This document shows, in pieces, positions 42,768 through 51,924 of a stretch of 64,000 bases of DNA; position 1 is the first letter of the stretch, and each line of letters starts with the position of its first letter. This stretch comes from Nitzschia sp. pyKryTriq1 (taxonomy: Eukaryota > Bacillariophyta > Bacillariophyceae > Bacillariales > Bacillariaceae): assembly GCA_956465555.1 (NCBI GenBank), contig OY101120.1, forward strand, positions 2,474,001 through 2,538,000. The letters run 5' to 3'. A program made the position numbers and the translations under genes. The notes below the pieces were generated by a model that saw only the letters and a list, made by a program, of their open reading frames with translations, was not told the DNA's origin and ran no database searches.

Positions 42768-43008
42768 TTTCGACCCACACCTTCCATCGGATATATCATG
42801 GATAACGAGACAATTCTCTCCCAATGATGTTATTATTTTGGAACGTGCCAAGCACCTGTGCGCTCAAGAGCATCAACGCAAAGCTTATACCGATACGAGC
42901 AATTTCACGCTTCGGTGCCTGGTGTGTCAACAAGGTCTCAAGGGCCAGACCGAAGCGGCGCAGCATGCTCAAGAAAGTGGACATGCGAATTTCTCGGAAT
43001 TCCGGTAG
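42768..43008 (+). pseudogene. Truncated OTU1 3' end
   Basis: It matches the last about 75 codons of the OTU1 gene at 47736-48686, including the ILERAKHLCAQEHQRKAY and zinc-finger part LRCLVCQQGLKG up to the same stop. A 6-bp insertion-like change near 42795 alters the start. The OTU catalytic domain is missing, so this is a by-product of the inverted duplication. Confidence 0.88.
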
Positions 43009-43056
43009 ATATCAGCAGAAAACTCAGTACAGTAGTACGTGTAGTAGCCCAATTGA

Positions 43057-44695
43057 TCAAAATGTCGTCTTGAGCTTCTCAACACCGCAGCAAGTATCGA
43101 AAAAGGGCCTCGAATCCCCTGTCCCTTCAATACGAGACCTCTTGTTGACATGGGTCTCTCCGCGTCGGGACCATGGCTCCTCCTTCACAGCGGCTACTGA
43201 ATCAGCAGGATTGGTGGATGCTCGGGCTACACGAAAGACCATCTCTGCCCGCTTTTGGGCTTCTTCAAGACTAGCTACAAACCACCAGCCCTGGACTTCG
43301 CGCTTCAAAAACCGAGCTCCATCCTGTTGCATTTTTTGTACGATTCGCAACTGCCATTCCTCTTTCCCTTGCTTGGATTCGTTTCGATACACATCCAAAT
43401 GGTAGGTACAAAGCTGACGCATTTGAATGTTTCCCATGTGATATTGCAAACTTTTCCCCCGCCCAAGTAAAACATCTCGATTGCTCGGTGTTTCGATCCC
43501 AGAGAATGAATTGAAATAAGGGTATCCCAAGCTTCCAAACTTTTTCAACAGATACTCTTCCTTGCTCTTTTGTCGAGCTATCCATTTCGAATGAGCCCCG
43601 GTTTTCAACTCTCCATCCTGCGTCAGAGGAAAGACATCCACCGGTATTCCAAAGCTCATGAGAAAATACTGCAATTCCGTGGGGGAACCTGGTGTCAAGG
43701 GAGATATTATGTATTAGTACAAAAACACAACAATATTGGACACCCACGCATCATCTCCACTCGAGAAACGATGCGGAAACAAAGGGCTACACACCAGTAT
43801 GGATTCGAGTCCGTGCACGTGCTTCTCGGGGCATAATGGCCAGCATGAACGTTTTGAAGAATGAAATGAACTTATTGTTGACGCACAGATGTATCGCTGC
43901 CATTCGAAGTGGCAACCACTCGGACGCCTGTGCGGTCTGCCGCATCAGTTCAATATCCACACCTTCCATTTTCACCGAGTCGGAGATATGCACCATTCCA
44001 CAGATACCTGTCTTTTGACTTTCTTCGTCTTCTTCCAAAGACACCATCATAATGTACGTGAATGCTTTCAACTGCTGTAGAGAATAACAACAGGAGGAGT
44101 GCGCGACCAATGATTAGTTCCATCCACCAACCGCGGCATCAGTTTCATAGTTCGACTCGAAATAATAATATGTGCTTACCATGTTTTGCGTCCACTTGGA
44201 GCTTCCTTTCTGTGACATTAATGCGAAGTCGCACATGATAGGGCGGCCCGATCGGTCCCTACCAGGAATCCACTGGCGTATACCTGTGGCCAGACACTTG
44301 CGGTCGTCTTCATCAAGATCGCTGTAGCTAACACGCCGGCAAAGACACTCATCTCCATATAACTTTCTCTTTTCCTGTAAGTATCGAACGAGGACTTGGG
44401 CCGCCGCTTTCGGATCGAACCGCCGCGATCTCAAGAACATGAGACGGAACTTGCGATCTTGTACATATTCTTTGCACCGTAGCAGAGCTTCATCGTAGTC
44501 GGGTTTACTGGGAATCGTGCGTATTTCGTTCTCCATTTCGTTCAAGGCCTTTTCAACCATACCTTCATTTTCTTCCACAAGCGGGGAGACTCCGTGGATA
44601 TCCTCGAACACAAATTCGCGCTCTTGAAAGGACAATTCGTTCAATTCTTTGGCGAGAAGAGCGTCGACATCCTTTTCCTGAGATATAATATTCAT
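43057..44695 (-). CDS. CRAL-TRIO/DUF6824 protein, left copy
   Basis: Exons 44695-44180, 44071-43795 and 43688-43057 give 474 residues. All four splice sites are GT-AG. The N-terminal half is SEC14/CRAL-TRIO-like: a helical lead with FRLMFLRSRRFDPKAAAQVL, then SGRPIMCDF, a FTYIMMVSLEEDEES strand-helix, GICGMVHISDSV, and WLPLRMAAIHLCVNNKFISF followed by GIPVDVFPL. The third exon adds a DUF6824 domain with NRDVLLGRGKSLQYHMGN and QDGARFLKREVQGWWFV. CRAL-TRIO folds bind phosphoinositides or other lipids; the ligand is unknown. It differs from the right copy at about 13 residues, plus a shortened N-terminus (start MNIISQEKDV). A longer in-frame start exists at 44782 but lies outside the shared sequence. 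Confidence 0.82.
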
Positions 44696-44715
44696 TGTCA
44701 AATCGAGTATTTTTT

Positions 44716-45114
44716 GTGGTTGGGTGGTTGTGTGCGGTTGGGTGGGGGGGGGGGGCATTTCAGTTGAAAATGAGATGATCATCCATTACCAGGTGCCAGT
44801 ACTGTACCGGTACCGCAGTGCACAGGCCCTCGGAGTAATCCGCCGCGTCGGTCTATTTTCTATTACGGGTACAGCAGGTACGCGTACGAAGTAGAAGTAC
44901 GTCGTGTGAAGCGAAGAATCATCAATCCCCTTCCGTCCTGGAGTTCTTGTTACGAAAGATCAGTAAGCTTATCAAGACTCTTGTCTTTTTCTCCTGTACC
45001 CTATGTCTTCTCGTTTATTGTGTATGTCTTCTCGTTTATAGGGTTCTCGGGTTTTCGGGTTTCTCCAATGTGTTCCCATCAGGGTTCTCGCATACCCTTC
45101 TAGGATCACATACC
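44716..45114. other. Spacer between inverted arms, left part
   Basis: An 11-base G run at 44745-44755, GTACCGGTACCG at about 44804, and TTCTCGTTTAT direct repeats at about 45008 and 45028. It is the 5' region of the left CRAL-TRIO gene. Confidence 0.5.
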
Positions 45115-45590
45115 CAGTTCGTGATTTGACGCGAGTTGAGTCTTGTTCGTCCGTCACGCAGTTCCACATTCCGGCGAAATCGGCGTCGACGTACATATCC
45201 ATGGTAAGCTCAGACGTGGGCTTGAAAATCATGCCTTGCGTACTTGTGCCGATCAGATATCGGATAATTCGTTTTACCGCTTTCGAGTGATGTGCCTTGG
45301 GGTGATGGGTGTATCTTGCGCATGCATGTACAGCATATTGAATGTCGGGTCTTGTGTTGTTCGCGAGATACATGAGACATCCGATCATAGTAGCATATGG
45401 CCACTCTTCATCATGGCCTGGGTCACGATCGTGTCCCGGACCAAGAGGGTCCTTGTCTGCCGGTGTCGCTTTGCTGGCATTTCTTGCTTCGGACAAGTTC
45501 ACAAGTGTGATGCACTTGTCGATCAAGCCTCGTTGTGACAGCGAAACGGATTTTGATGCTTCATCAAATTTTACCTCAACGCCGAGAGCT
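45115..45590 (-). mobile_element. Ty1/copia retrotransposon remnant (RT end and RNase H start)
   Basis: On the minus strand, from 45590, it reads LGVEVKFDEASKSVSLSQRG, then MIGCLMYLANNTRPDIQYAV and HACARYTHHP, then VDADFAGMW and VKSRTGYVI. This is the diagnostic junction of copia reverse transcriptase and RNase H. A stop lies directly upstream of LGVE and homology ends after RTGYVI. LTRs, gag, protease and integrase are absent, so it is a dead piece. It sits almost at the centre of the inverted duplication. The terminal part of the open frame (to 44972) is not copia-like. Confidence 0.85.
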
Positions 45591-45999
45591 ATCTAGGAGC
45601 CAATGCTGCTGTACGATGTTGGAAGAAGAGATCGATCAAGAAGATCTTGGTTTTGATTTTGTTCTTCCTCGTAACGGTCAGAAACGTCCGCATGAAACGG
45701 GCGCGCACGAATGAAATCGGTCGACGACAGAAGGAAGATTCGCATGAGTCCTGCTGCGATCTCGTTGTTCTGCGACACTCGGTGAGCTCTCCTCTCTAGT
45801 AGACATGCTACATGGCTCCGATCCGCGGAGGAATGCCAACCACAAGGCGAGACTTCGCTAACCGCTACAGAAATCCCTTTCACCCTTTTCACAACTGGGA
45901 TGCACACGTATCACGTACCGGTGCGCCACCCCAGGTACCGGTACAGCAGCTCTTGTACTCGTACTCTACAAGAGTCTTGTACTGTACAGCGAAAGCACC

Positions 46000-47970
46000 C
46001 CACAAATATTCGATTTGACAATGAATATTGAAGCCGATCCTCCTGGCGAGGGTGATCTACTTCAGGAAAAGGATGTCGACGCTCTTCTCGCCAAAGAATT
46101 GAACGAATTGTCCTTTCAAGAGCGCGAATTTGTGTTCGAGGATATCCACGGAGTCTCCCCGCTTGTGGAAGAAAATGAAGGTATGGTTGAAAAGGCCTTG
46201 AACGAAATGGAGAACGAAATACGCACGATTCCCAGTAAACCCGACTACGATGAAGCTCTGCTACGGTGCAAAGAATATGTACAAGATCGCAAGTTCCGTC
46301 TCATGTTCTTGAGATCGCGGCGGTTCGATCCGAAAGCGGCGGCCCAAGTCCTCGTTCGATACTTACAGGAAAAGAGAAAGTTATATGGAGATGAGTGTCT
46401 TTGCCGGCGTGTTAGCTACAGCGATCTTGATGAAGACGACCGCAAGTGTCTGGCCACAGGTATACGCCAGTGGATTCCTGGTAGGGACCGATCGGGCCGC
46501 CCTATCATGTGCGACTTCGCATTAATGTCACAGAAAGGAAGCTCCAAGTGGACGCAACACATGGTAAGCACATATTATTATTTCGAGTCAAACTACTGAA
46601 CTGCTGCCGCGGTTGGTGGATGGAACTAATCATTGGTCGCGCACTCCTCCTGTTGTTATTGTCTAATGCAGTTGAAAGCATTCACGTACATTATGATGGT
46701 GTTTTTGGAAGAAGACGAAGAAAGTCAAAAGACAGGTATCTGTGGAATGGTGCATATCTCCGACTCGGTGAAAATGGAAGGTGTGGATATTGAACTGATG
46801 CGGCAGACCGCACAGGCGTCCGAGTGGTTGCCACTTCGAATGGCAGCGATACATCTGTGCGTCAACAATAAGTTCATTTCAGTCTTCAAAACGTTCATGC
46901 TGGCCATTATGCCCCGAGAAGCACGTGCACGGACTCGAATCCATACTGGTGTGTAGCCCTTTGCTTCCGCATCGTTTCTCGAGTGGAGATGATGCGTGGA
47001 TGTCTAATATTGTTGTGTTTTTGTACTAATACATAATATCTCGGTTTGTACCAGGCTCCCCCACGGAATTGCAGTATTTTCTCATGAGCTTTGGAATACC
47101 GGTGGATGTCTTTCCTCTGACGCAGGATGGAGAGTTGAAAACCGGGGCTCATTCGAAATGGATAGCTCGACAAAAGAGCAAGGAAGAGTATATGTTGAAA
47201 AAGTTTGGAAGCTTGGGATACCCTTATTTCAATTCATTCCCTGGGATCGAAACACCGAGCAATCGAGATGTTTTACTTGGGCGGGGGAAAAGTTTGCAAT
47301 ATCACATGGGAAACATTCAAATGCGTCAGCTTTGTACCAACCATCTGGATGTGTATCGAAACGAATCCAAGCAAGGGAAAGAGGAATGGCAGTTGCAAAT
47401 CGTACAAACAATGCAACAGGATGGAGCTCGGTTTTTGAAGCGCGAAGGCCAGGGCTGGTGGTTTGTATCTAGTCTTGAAGAAGCCCAAAAGCGGGCAGAG
47501 ATGGTCTTTCGTGTAGCCCGAGCATCCACCAATCCTGCTGATTCAGTAGCCGCTGTGAAGGAGGAGCCATTGTTCCGACGCGGAGAGACCCATGTCAACA
47601 AGAGGTCTCGTATTGAAGGGACAGAGGATTCGAGGCCCTTTTTCGATACTTGCTGCGGTGTTGAGAAGCTCAAGACGACATTTTGATCAATTGGGGCTAC
47701 TACACGTACTACTGTACTGAGTTTTCTGCTGATATCTACCGGAATTCCGAGAAATTCGCATGTCCACTTTCTTGAGCATGTTGCGCCGCTTCGGTCTGGC
47801 CCTTGAGACCTTGTTGACACACCAGGCACCGAAGCGTGAAATTGCTAGTATCGGTATAAGCTTTGCGTTGATGCTCTTGAGCGCACAGGTGCTTGGCACG
47901 TTCCAAAATAATAAGATCATTGGGAGAGAATTGTCTCGTATCCATATCCGATGGAAGTTGTGGGTCGAAA
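46000..47970. repeat. Right arm of inverted duplication
   Basis: Reverse complement of 42768-44715. This arm is the likely source copy because it continues into the complete OTU1 gene, whereas the left arm breaks off inside it. Confidence 0.9.
46021..47686 (+). CDS. CRAL-TRIO/DUF6824 protein, right copy
   Basis: Exons 46021-46563, 46672-46948 and 47055-47686 (introns of 108 and 106 nt) give 483 residues. The architecture is that of the left copy: CRAL-TRIO-like lipid-binding fold (about 20-300), then DUF6824 (about 345-440) and a basic tail (VNKRSRIEG). The N-terminus is longer (MNIEADPPGEGDLL) than in the left copy. The ATG at 46021 is preceded by an in-frame TTG six bases upstream, which I ignore. 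The gene is convergent with OTU1, the two stop codons being only 49 bp apart, so the 3' UTRs probably overlap. Membrane-lipid sensing or transport is inferred only from the fold. Confidence 0.85.
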
Positions 47971-48686
47971 CAGTACGCCACAGCATCATAGTGGATCCCA
48001 TCATAGATAACATAGATTCGTCGCTTGTACTTGTCCTCAGTTCCATAGTCGTCGTGTCGATTTCGAATGATATCCAGCGCGACAATCTCAGTATTAAATA
48101 TTTGACTCAAAATACTCAAATCGATTTGCCCGCCCCAAGAATTGGATTCTTGAATCCAGCTAGCATATTCCGAGTTAGGTCGTCCAAGAAAGGCTTCGGA
48201 GTAGGTGGATGGATCCCTGAGAACGGCTTGAGCGACAGCACTTCGCAGCGCTTGGGACATGCTAGGAGGTTGTTGAAAAGCATAGCCTATTGAGTGGAAC
48301 AAGCAAGAATTGTCGGCATCGACAACGCGTCGAACTACATATCCTTCTGGATCCACTATCGGCGGTTCCTCTTCGAAAGCTCCAATTTCAAATGGGACGG
48401 TCGGCTCGGCGGCGGCAGCAGCAGCAGCAGCACTCGTCACCGCGGCAACCGGGAATCGGAGACTCGGCTTGTCGCCCTCCGAGACATGGATCGAATCCAC
48501 TTCAAAGGGGAGAGGATCAGTGGCTACAAATGTCGAATGCCTGGGTGGATAACCGCACTTCCATTCCTGGCGAGAAAGAGAAATGCCAGTAGTCTCTTGA
48601 ATGATTTCTCCGACTTCCTTGGCGGATGCTGCGTTGTTTATGGTTGCAGATCCACCGGAATGGCGGATCCGTAGTTTGTTGGTCAT
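47736..48686 (-). CDS. OTU1: OTU1/YOD1-type ubiquitin thioesterase
   Basis: 316 residues from the ATG at 48686. The longer frame begins with a GTG and resembles a splice acceptor just before the ATG. A UBX-like N-terminal part (MTNKLRIRHSGG...) is expected to bind the p97/CDC48 ATPase. The OTU catalytic domain (about 115-240) has VVDADNSCLFHSIGYA, with the catalytic Asp and Cys, and YDGIHYDAV with the His. A C2H2-type zinc finger ends the protein (LRCLVCQQGLKG...HAQESGH). This three-part layout is that of yeast OTU1 and human YOD1, which trim ubiquitin chains in ER-associated degradation. An Ala run (about 92-100) is a local insertion. Its 3' third is duplicated at 42768-43008. Confidence 0.92.
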   Translation of the reverse strand: MTNKLRIRHSGGSATINNAASAKEVGEIIQETTGISLSRQEWKCGYPPRHSTFVATDPLPFEVDSIHVSEGDKPSLRFPVAAVTSAAAAAAAAEPTVPFEIGAFEEEPPIVDPEGYVVRRVVDADNSCLFHSIGYAFQQPPSMSQALRSAVAQAVLRDPSTYSEAFLGRPNSEYASWIQESNSWGGQIDLSILSQIFNTEIVALDIIRNRHDDYGTEDKYKRRIYVIYDGIHYDAVAYCFDPQLPSDMDTRQFSPNDLIILERAKHLCAQEHQRKAYTDTSNFTLRCLVCQQGLKGQTEAAQHAQESGHANFSEFR

Positions 48687-49136
48687 GCTGGACTGTAATA
48701 ATGCAAGCACATCATTGACGATTCCTCTCGAGAGCTAATACAAAACAAGGCCAGAAACAAAATGCTCTCGTTTTTTTCGCGGGTTCCTTTTGCTACCGTT
48801 GATATTATGCAGCGCTCGCCAGGCCGCTCGCCGCTCGCGTGCAAAGCCGTTTATGGCCAATGCCATCAGCCGCGCGAAGCGAGAGCGTGTAGTGTATTAT
48901 TAAAAAAATACGCGATACTTTTCGGACTGCGTTCTCGCAAAACAATCCCACTCATCTTCCGACAATATTACTGCCGGTATCGTACCAGGATACGAATAGT
49001 CTACTTGCACTACTACTACCGGTACTCTACCCGGTAGTCCAGAGTTGATTGGAATTACTACGAGCACACTACTTGACTTATCGCTCGCTTGGTCAGCCGC
49101 TTCTTGTTTGTGATCACGTGCTCGATCAGTTTGAAA
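48687..49136. other. Divergent intergenic region between OTU1 and p24 genes
   Basis: It holds CGCTCGC-type words near 48810-48890 and CTACTACTACCGGTACTC near 49010-49025. No gene seen; probably the shared upstream region of two secretory/ER-linked genes. Confidence 0.45.
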
Positions 49137-49913
49137 ATGAACCGAACGGCAACATCACCAACAACTGTTGCGACAGCAGTATTAGCCAACCATCGCAGTC
49201 TGCGGTCGCTGCTGTTGCCCTGCTGGTGGTTGTTGTGGCTACTGCTAATTGCTTCTACTGGAATTTCCTATTGCAATGCGGCGTATATTGTGAATGTGCC
49301 TGCCAAGGACGAAGAGTGTTTTTTCGTGACCTCCCCCAAATTGGCAGGAACCTTTTACGGCAACTACGAGTTGATTGATGACGGTACTGGCGACGCTGCG
49401 GATTATTCTCCTTCCTTGCCACGATCGGCCGACGCAGTGTCACTCGCTATTCTCGATGCCAAGACCAGTCGGATCCTTTATCGAAGTCGACGTGGATCGA
49501 ATGAAGGAAACTTTAAAATCGAAGCCACGCCCGGTCAGAAACTCAGTCTCTGTGTGCAAAATGGGATTTTCCATGCCGGCAGACGCAAGCCTGGTCAAAC
49601 GCGAGAGCACGATGGTAAAGAACGGACGGTCGGACTGCAATTTTCGTTTGAAGAAAAGAATCCGCATCTAGAATTGCACAGTCAAAGCGGAAAGCTAGTT
49701 TCGGCGAGTCGGAATTTGATTCGAGAGTTGAGTCGTCTCCGCGATCATTATGGATACATGAAGGCGCGGGAAGCCAAGCATCGGGAAACGGTAGAAGGAA
49801 CCTTTTCGAAATTGATGAATTGGACATTATTGCAAGGCACGGTGGTGGTTCTGGTGGCGGTGGGTCAGATTATGTATTTTCGAAGATTTTTGGAACAGCG
49901 GCGGTACATTTAG
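49137..49913 (+). CDS. p24/TMED family cargo receptor (GOLD domain)
   Basis: 258 residues from the first ATG (49137). A long hydrophobic signal peptide (about 25-48, PCWWLLWLLLIASTG) ends near YCNAA. The GOLD domain begins with VNVPAKDEECFFV and contains KLSLCVQNG; its paired Cys residues are typical. A coiled-coil segment (ELSRLRDHYGYMKAREAKHRETVE) precedes a single C-terminal helix (LLQGTVVVLVAVGQIMYF) and the cytosolic tail FRRFLEQRRYI. FF-like and dibasic signals in p24 tails recruit COPII and COPI; here the tail has YFRRF and an RR near the end. It should cycle between ER and Golgi as a cargo receptor. The TMED subfamily cannot be set by eye. Confidence 0.88.
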   Translation: MNRTATSPTTVATAVLANHRSLRSLLLPCWWLLWLLLIASTGISYCNAAYIVNVPAKDEECFFVTSPKLAGTFYGNYELIDDGTGDAADYSPSLPRSADAVSLAILDAKTSRILYRSRRGSNEGNFKIEATPGQKLSLCVQNGIFHAGRRKPGQTREHDGKERTVGLQFSFEEKNPHLELHSQSGKLVSASRNLIRELSRLRDHYGYMKAREAKHRETVEGTFSKLMNWTLLQGTVVVLVAVGQIMYFRRFLEQRRYI

Positions 49914-50017
49914 AAGATTGAATTGCAGTTGAGTGATCTAGCTACCAACGAATGCTAACGCAACATAAGAGCTATTAGTGGCTTCTTGATTACTCTACCG
50001 GTAGCTTACTCTATTAG

Positions 50018-51223
50018 CTAGGAAGAAACACGGGTAGAAATCAACTGACGGACAATATCCGCTGGAGGAAGAATGTTGGCACTTCGGCCTCGGACAGGGA
50101 GCAACTTGAGAACACCTTTATGAAAGGACACCTTGAATACATCACCAGGAGTGGCACCCTCCATTTGAGATTGAATGCTTTTCATTCCATTCAAAATATT
50201 GCGTTCCAGATCTTCCTTCTTCCTGGGAGCAGCGAGTGCGGTCCTTGCGACTTGTTGCAAAGACTGCACCTGTACTCCGGTGAGGCTGCCACGGCCTTTG
50301 GAGCCATGACATATATTCGTGCTGCCGCTGCTAATCATTTGGAACATCACATTGGTTTTCCAGTATCTAGGGTTGGATGCTTTGATTTCCACAGGATTGC
50401 CTTCCAGAAGGGCATCCGTCTCGGCACGAAAGAGAACTCGGTACTTATTGCTGTCGCTACTACTTCCACAATCACCGATATTCATGACATGAAGGTGCTC
50501 GACGGATGCTTCATCCGAACTGGCATCCTCCATGGGTCTTCCCGTCATGAGGCGTTCAAACTGAAAGCCTACATCAGAGAGATTCTTTATGTAGTCCTTA
50601 TTTTTGGCAACCATGATCGTCTTGGGCGTCCCCGGAACACGTGTCACCATGTAGGGATCATCGGATTCGTTGCAAGATGCCAACATGCCCAGCGTCGAAC
50701 CACCAAACGAAAAATCAATATCGTCAAAGTTGACTCCTCGATGGTGTGCCGCCACATGAAAGCAAACGATGTCAATCTTTCCACGAGGAAATTGATTCTT
50801 GTGTTCATACGGTGGCAAATTGGACAGGAATGGTTTGGGCATCCGGATACTCTTGTGATCGACGAGATCCCCCGGTGTTCCATTCAAGTCCAAATACGAC
50901 GACAAATTCAATTGCTCCGTACTAGTGATACTGCTGAGATCGAGGTAGTTGGCATCCGGTGGGGCATTCCATGAAAAGTATCCATTGTCCGAGAGACATT
51001 CAAAGATACGGAACCCCGTACGATTGATGTGTTCCTGAAGGGCTTTGGATTTCTCGTCCACAAAAACCTTATTGTCGTCCTTGAGTGCGAGATTACCGAG
51101 AAGCACCGATAAATCGTCCTTACTATTGCTGCTGCTTGTGTTCGACGCCATGATGAGTCGCTGTTGTAGTCTTTTGTCTCGAGGAATAACTGTTGCTGCT
51201 GCTTTTGCGAATCTTCTAAACAT
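50018..51223 (-). CDS. DXO/RAI1-like mRNA decapping nuclease
   Basis: 401 residues. The order of motifs GFQFE (about 218-222), ETD (about 264) and EIK (about 280) matches the DXO/RAI1 active-site motifs G-phi-x-phi-E, E-phi-D and E-phi-K of this PD-(D/E)XK-fold family. It is followed by a Gln-containing helix (MFQMISSGSTNI), as in those enzymes. The N-terminal part has GYFSWNAPPDANYLDLSS, similar to the family's Tyr-tyr-Pro region. Family members remove incomplete or NAD caps from RNA and degrade it 5' to 3'. The N-terminus MFRRFAKAAATVIPRDKR looks like a mitochondrial presequence. A second Met (residue 25, MASNTSS) could give a cytosolic or nuclear form. The assignment rests on motifs only. 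Confidence 0.68.
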   Translation of the reverse strand: MFRRFAKAAATVIPRDKRLQQRLIMASNTSSSNSKDDLSVLLGNLALKDDNKVFVDEKSKALQEHINRTGFRIFECLSDNGYFSWNAPPDANYLDLSSITSTEQLNLSSYLDLNGTPGDLVDHKSIRMPKPFLSNLPPYEHKNQFPRGKIDIVCFHVAAHHRGVNFDDIDFSFGGSTLGMLASCNESDDPYMVTRVPGTPKTIMVAKNKDYIKNLSDVGFQFERLMTGRPMEDASSDEASVEHLHVMNIGDCGSSSDSNKYRVLFRAETDALLEGNPVEIKASNPRYWKTNVMFQMISSGSTNICHGSKGRGSLTGVQVQSLQQVARTALAAPRKKEDLERNILNGMKSIQSQMEGATPGDVFKVSFHKGVLKLLPVRGRSANILPPADIVRQLISTRVSS

Positions 51224-51924
51224 AACAAAGACGAGCGGGACTCGTCGTTCTTTTTTAATGACCGGATGATGATTCGGATCCGGATAGTAGGTTTGGCACT
51301 CTTATTTTATCTGCAGTGTGGATCGTAGAAAAAGGGGGGGGGGGAGAACAACCAGCGATGCGTATCGTTCATTGGCGGAGTGAAAATTTCCACTTGGTAC
51401 GAAGAATATACAGACGATTCAAGGCGATGTAGGTAAGTGGCACTTCGTACGGTTTCGAAATTTTCATACGACCAATCTTCCCCCTCCGTTCAATCCCTTG
51501 ATGTTAGAGGCTACTCGTCTATCGGTGTTTGCAAGAGTGGAGTGGAGTGGAGTGGAGTGAAGAGCTCCTCAAAGTCGAAAATGATCACAACGAGTTGTTC
51601 AGAAGAAAATGTTTTTGGGTGGTCCCAACAAGATCTTTTTTTGTTAGTCGAACAACTCAAACCTCGTCCCTCCGCCGTCCCCCGCGCGCGCCCGCAAACG
51701 CGGGAAAAACAACGCAAAAAAGGTGCCGAGCGCGCCGAGCCACCCATCATATCGCGTCCATCAAAAAACAAGCAACAAAACGCATGATATGTAGATGAAG
51801 AATAAGAAGTTATTGTGTGGTCCGCACAAATGGACTATTCGGAGCTATCATCAACACAGAGATTTGACTTTCACACATTATTTATTTCTGCTACATAAAC
51901 TCAGTGAGGACGTTGCTCCGAGCA
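51224..51924. other. Divergent intergenic region with poly-G and GGAGT repeats
   Basis: An 11-base G run (51334-51344), a short GGAGT tandem repeat (about 51536-51560) and a CG-rich stretch (51680-51740). No gene supported. Confidence 0.5.

Larger units (their letters stand above)
42768..44715. repeat. Left arm of inverted duplication
   Basis: About 1.95 kb that matches 46000-47970 in reverse complement; positions pair to a sum of about 90,743. It includes the OTU1 3' fragment, the intergenic 3' spacer, and the whole three-exon CRAL-TRIO/DUF6824 gene with both introns (106 and 108 nt in each copy). Small indels exist near 42795 and at the start codon of the gene. Confidence 0.9.

Noticed and set aside
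44972-45526. Copia frame as a functional gene
   Set aside because: Only a short RT/RNase H piece remains, bounded by a stop and non-homologous sequence; no LTRs.
46633-46956. 107-codon frame as a separate gene
   Set aside because: It is exon 2 of the CRAL-TRIO/DUF6824 gene read into its flanking introns; the mirrored frame 43787-44110 is the same exon in the left copy.
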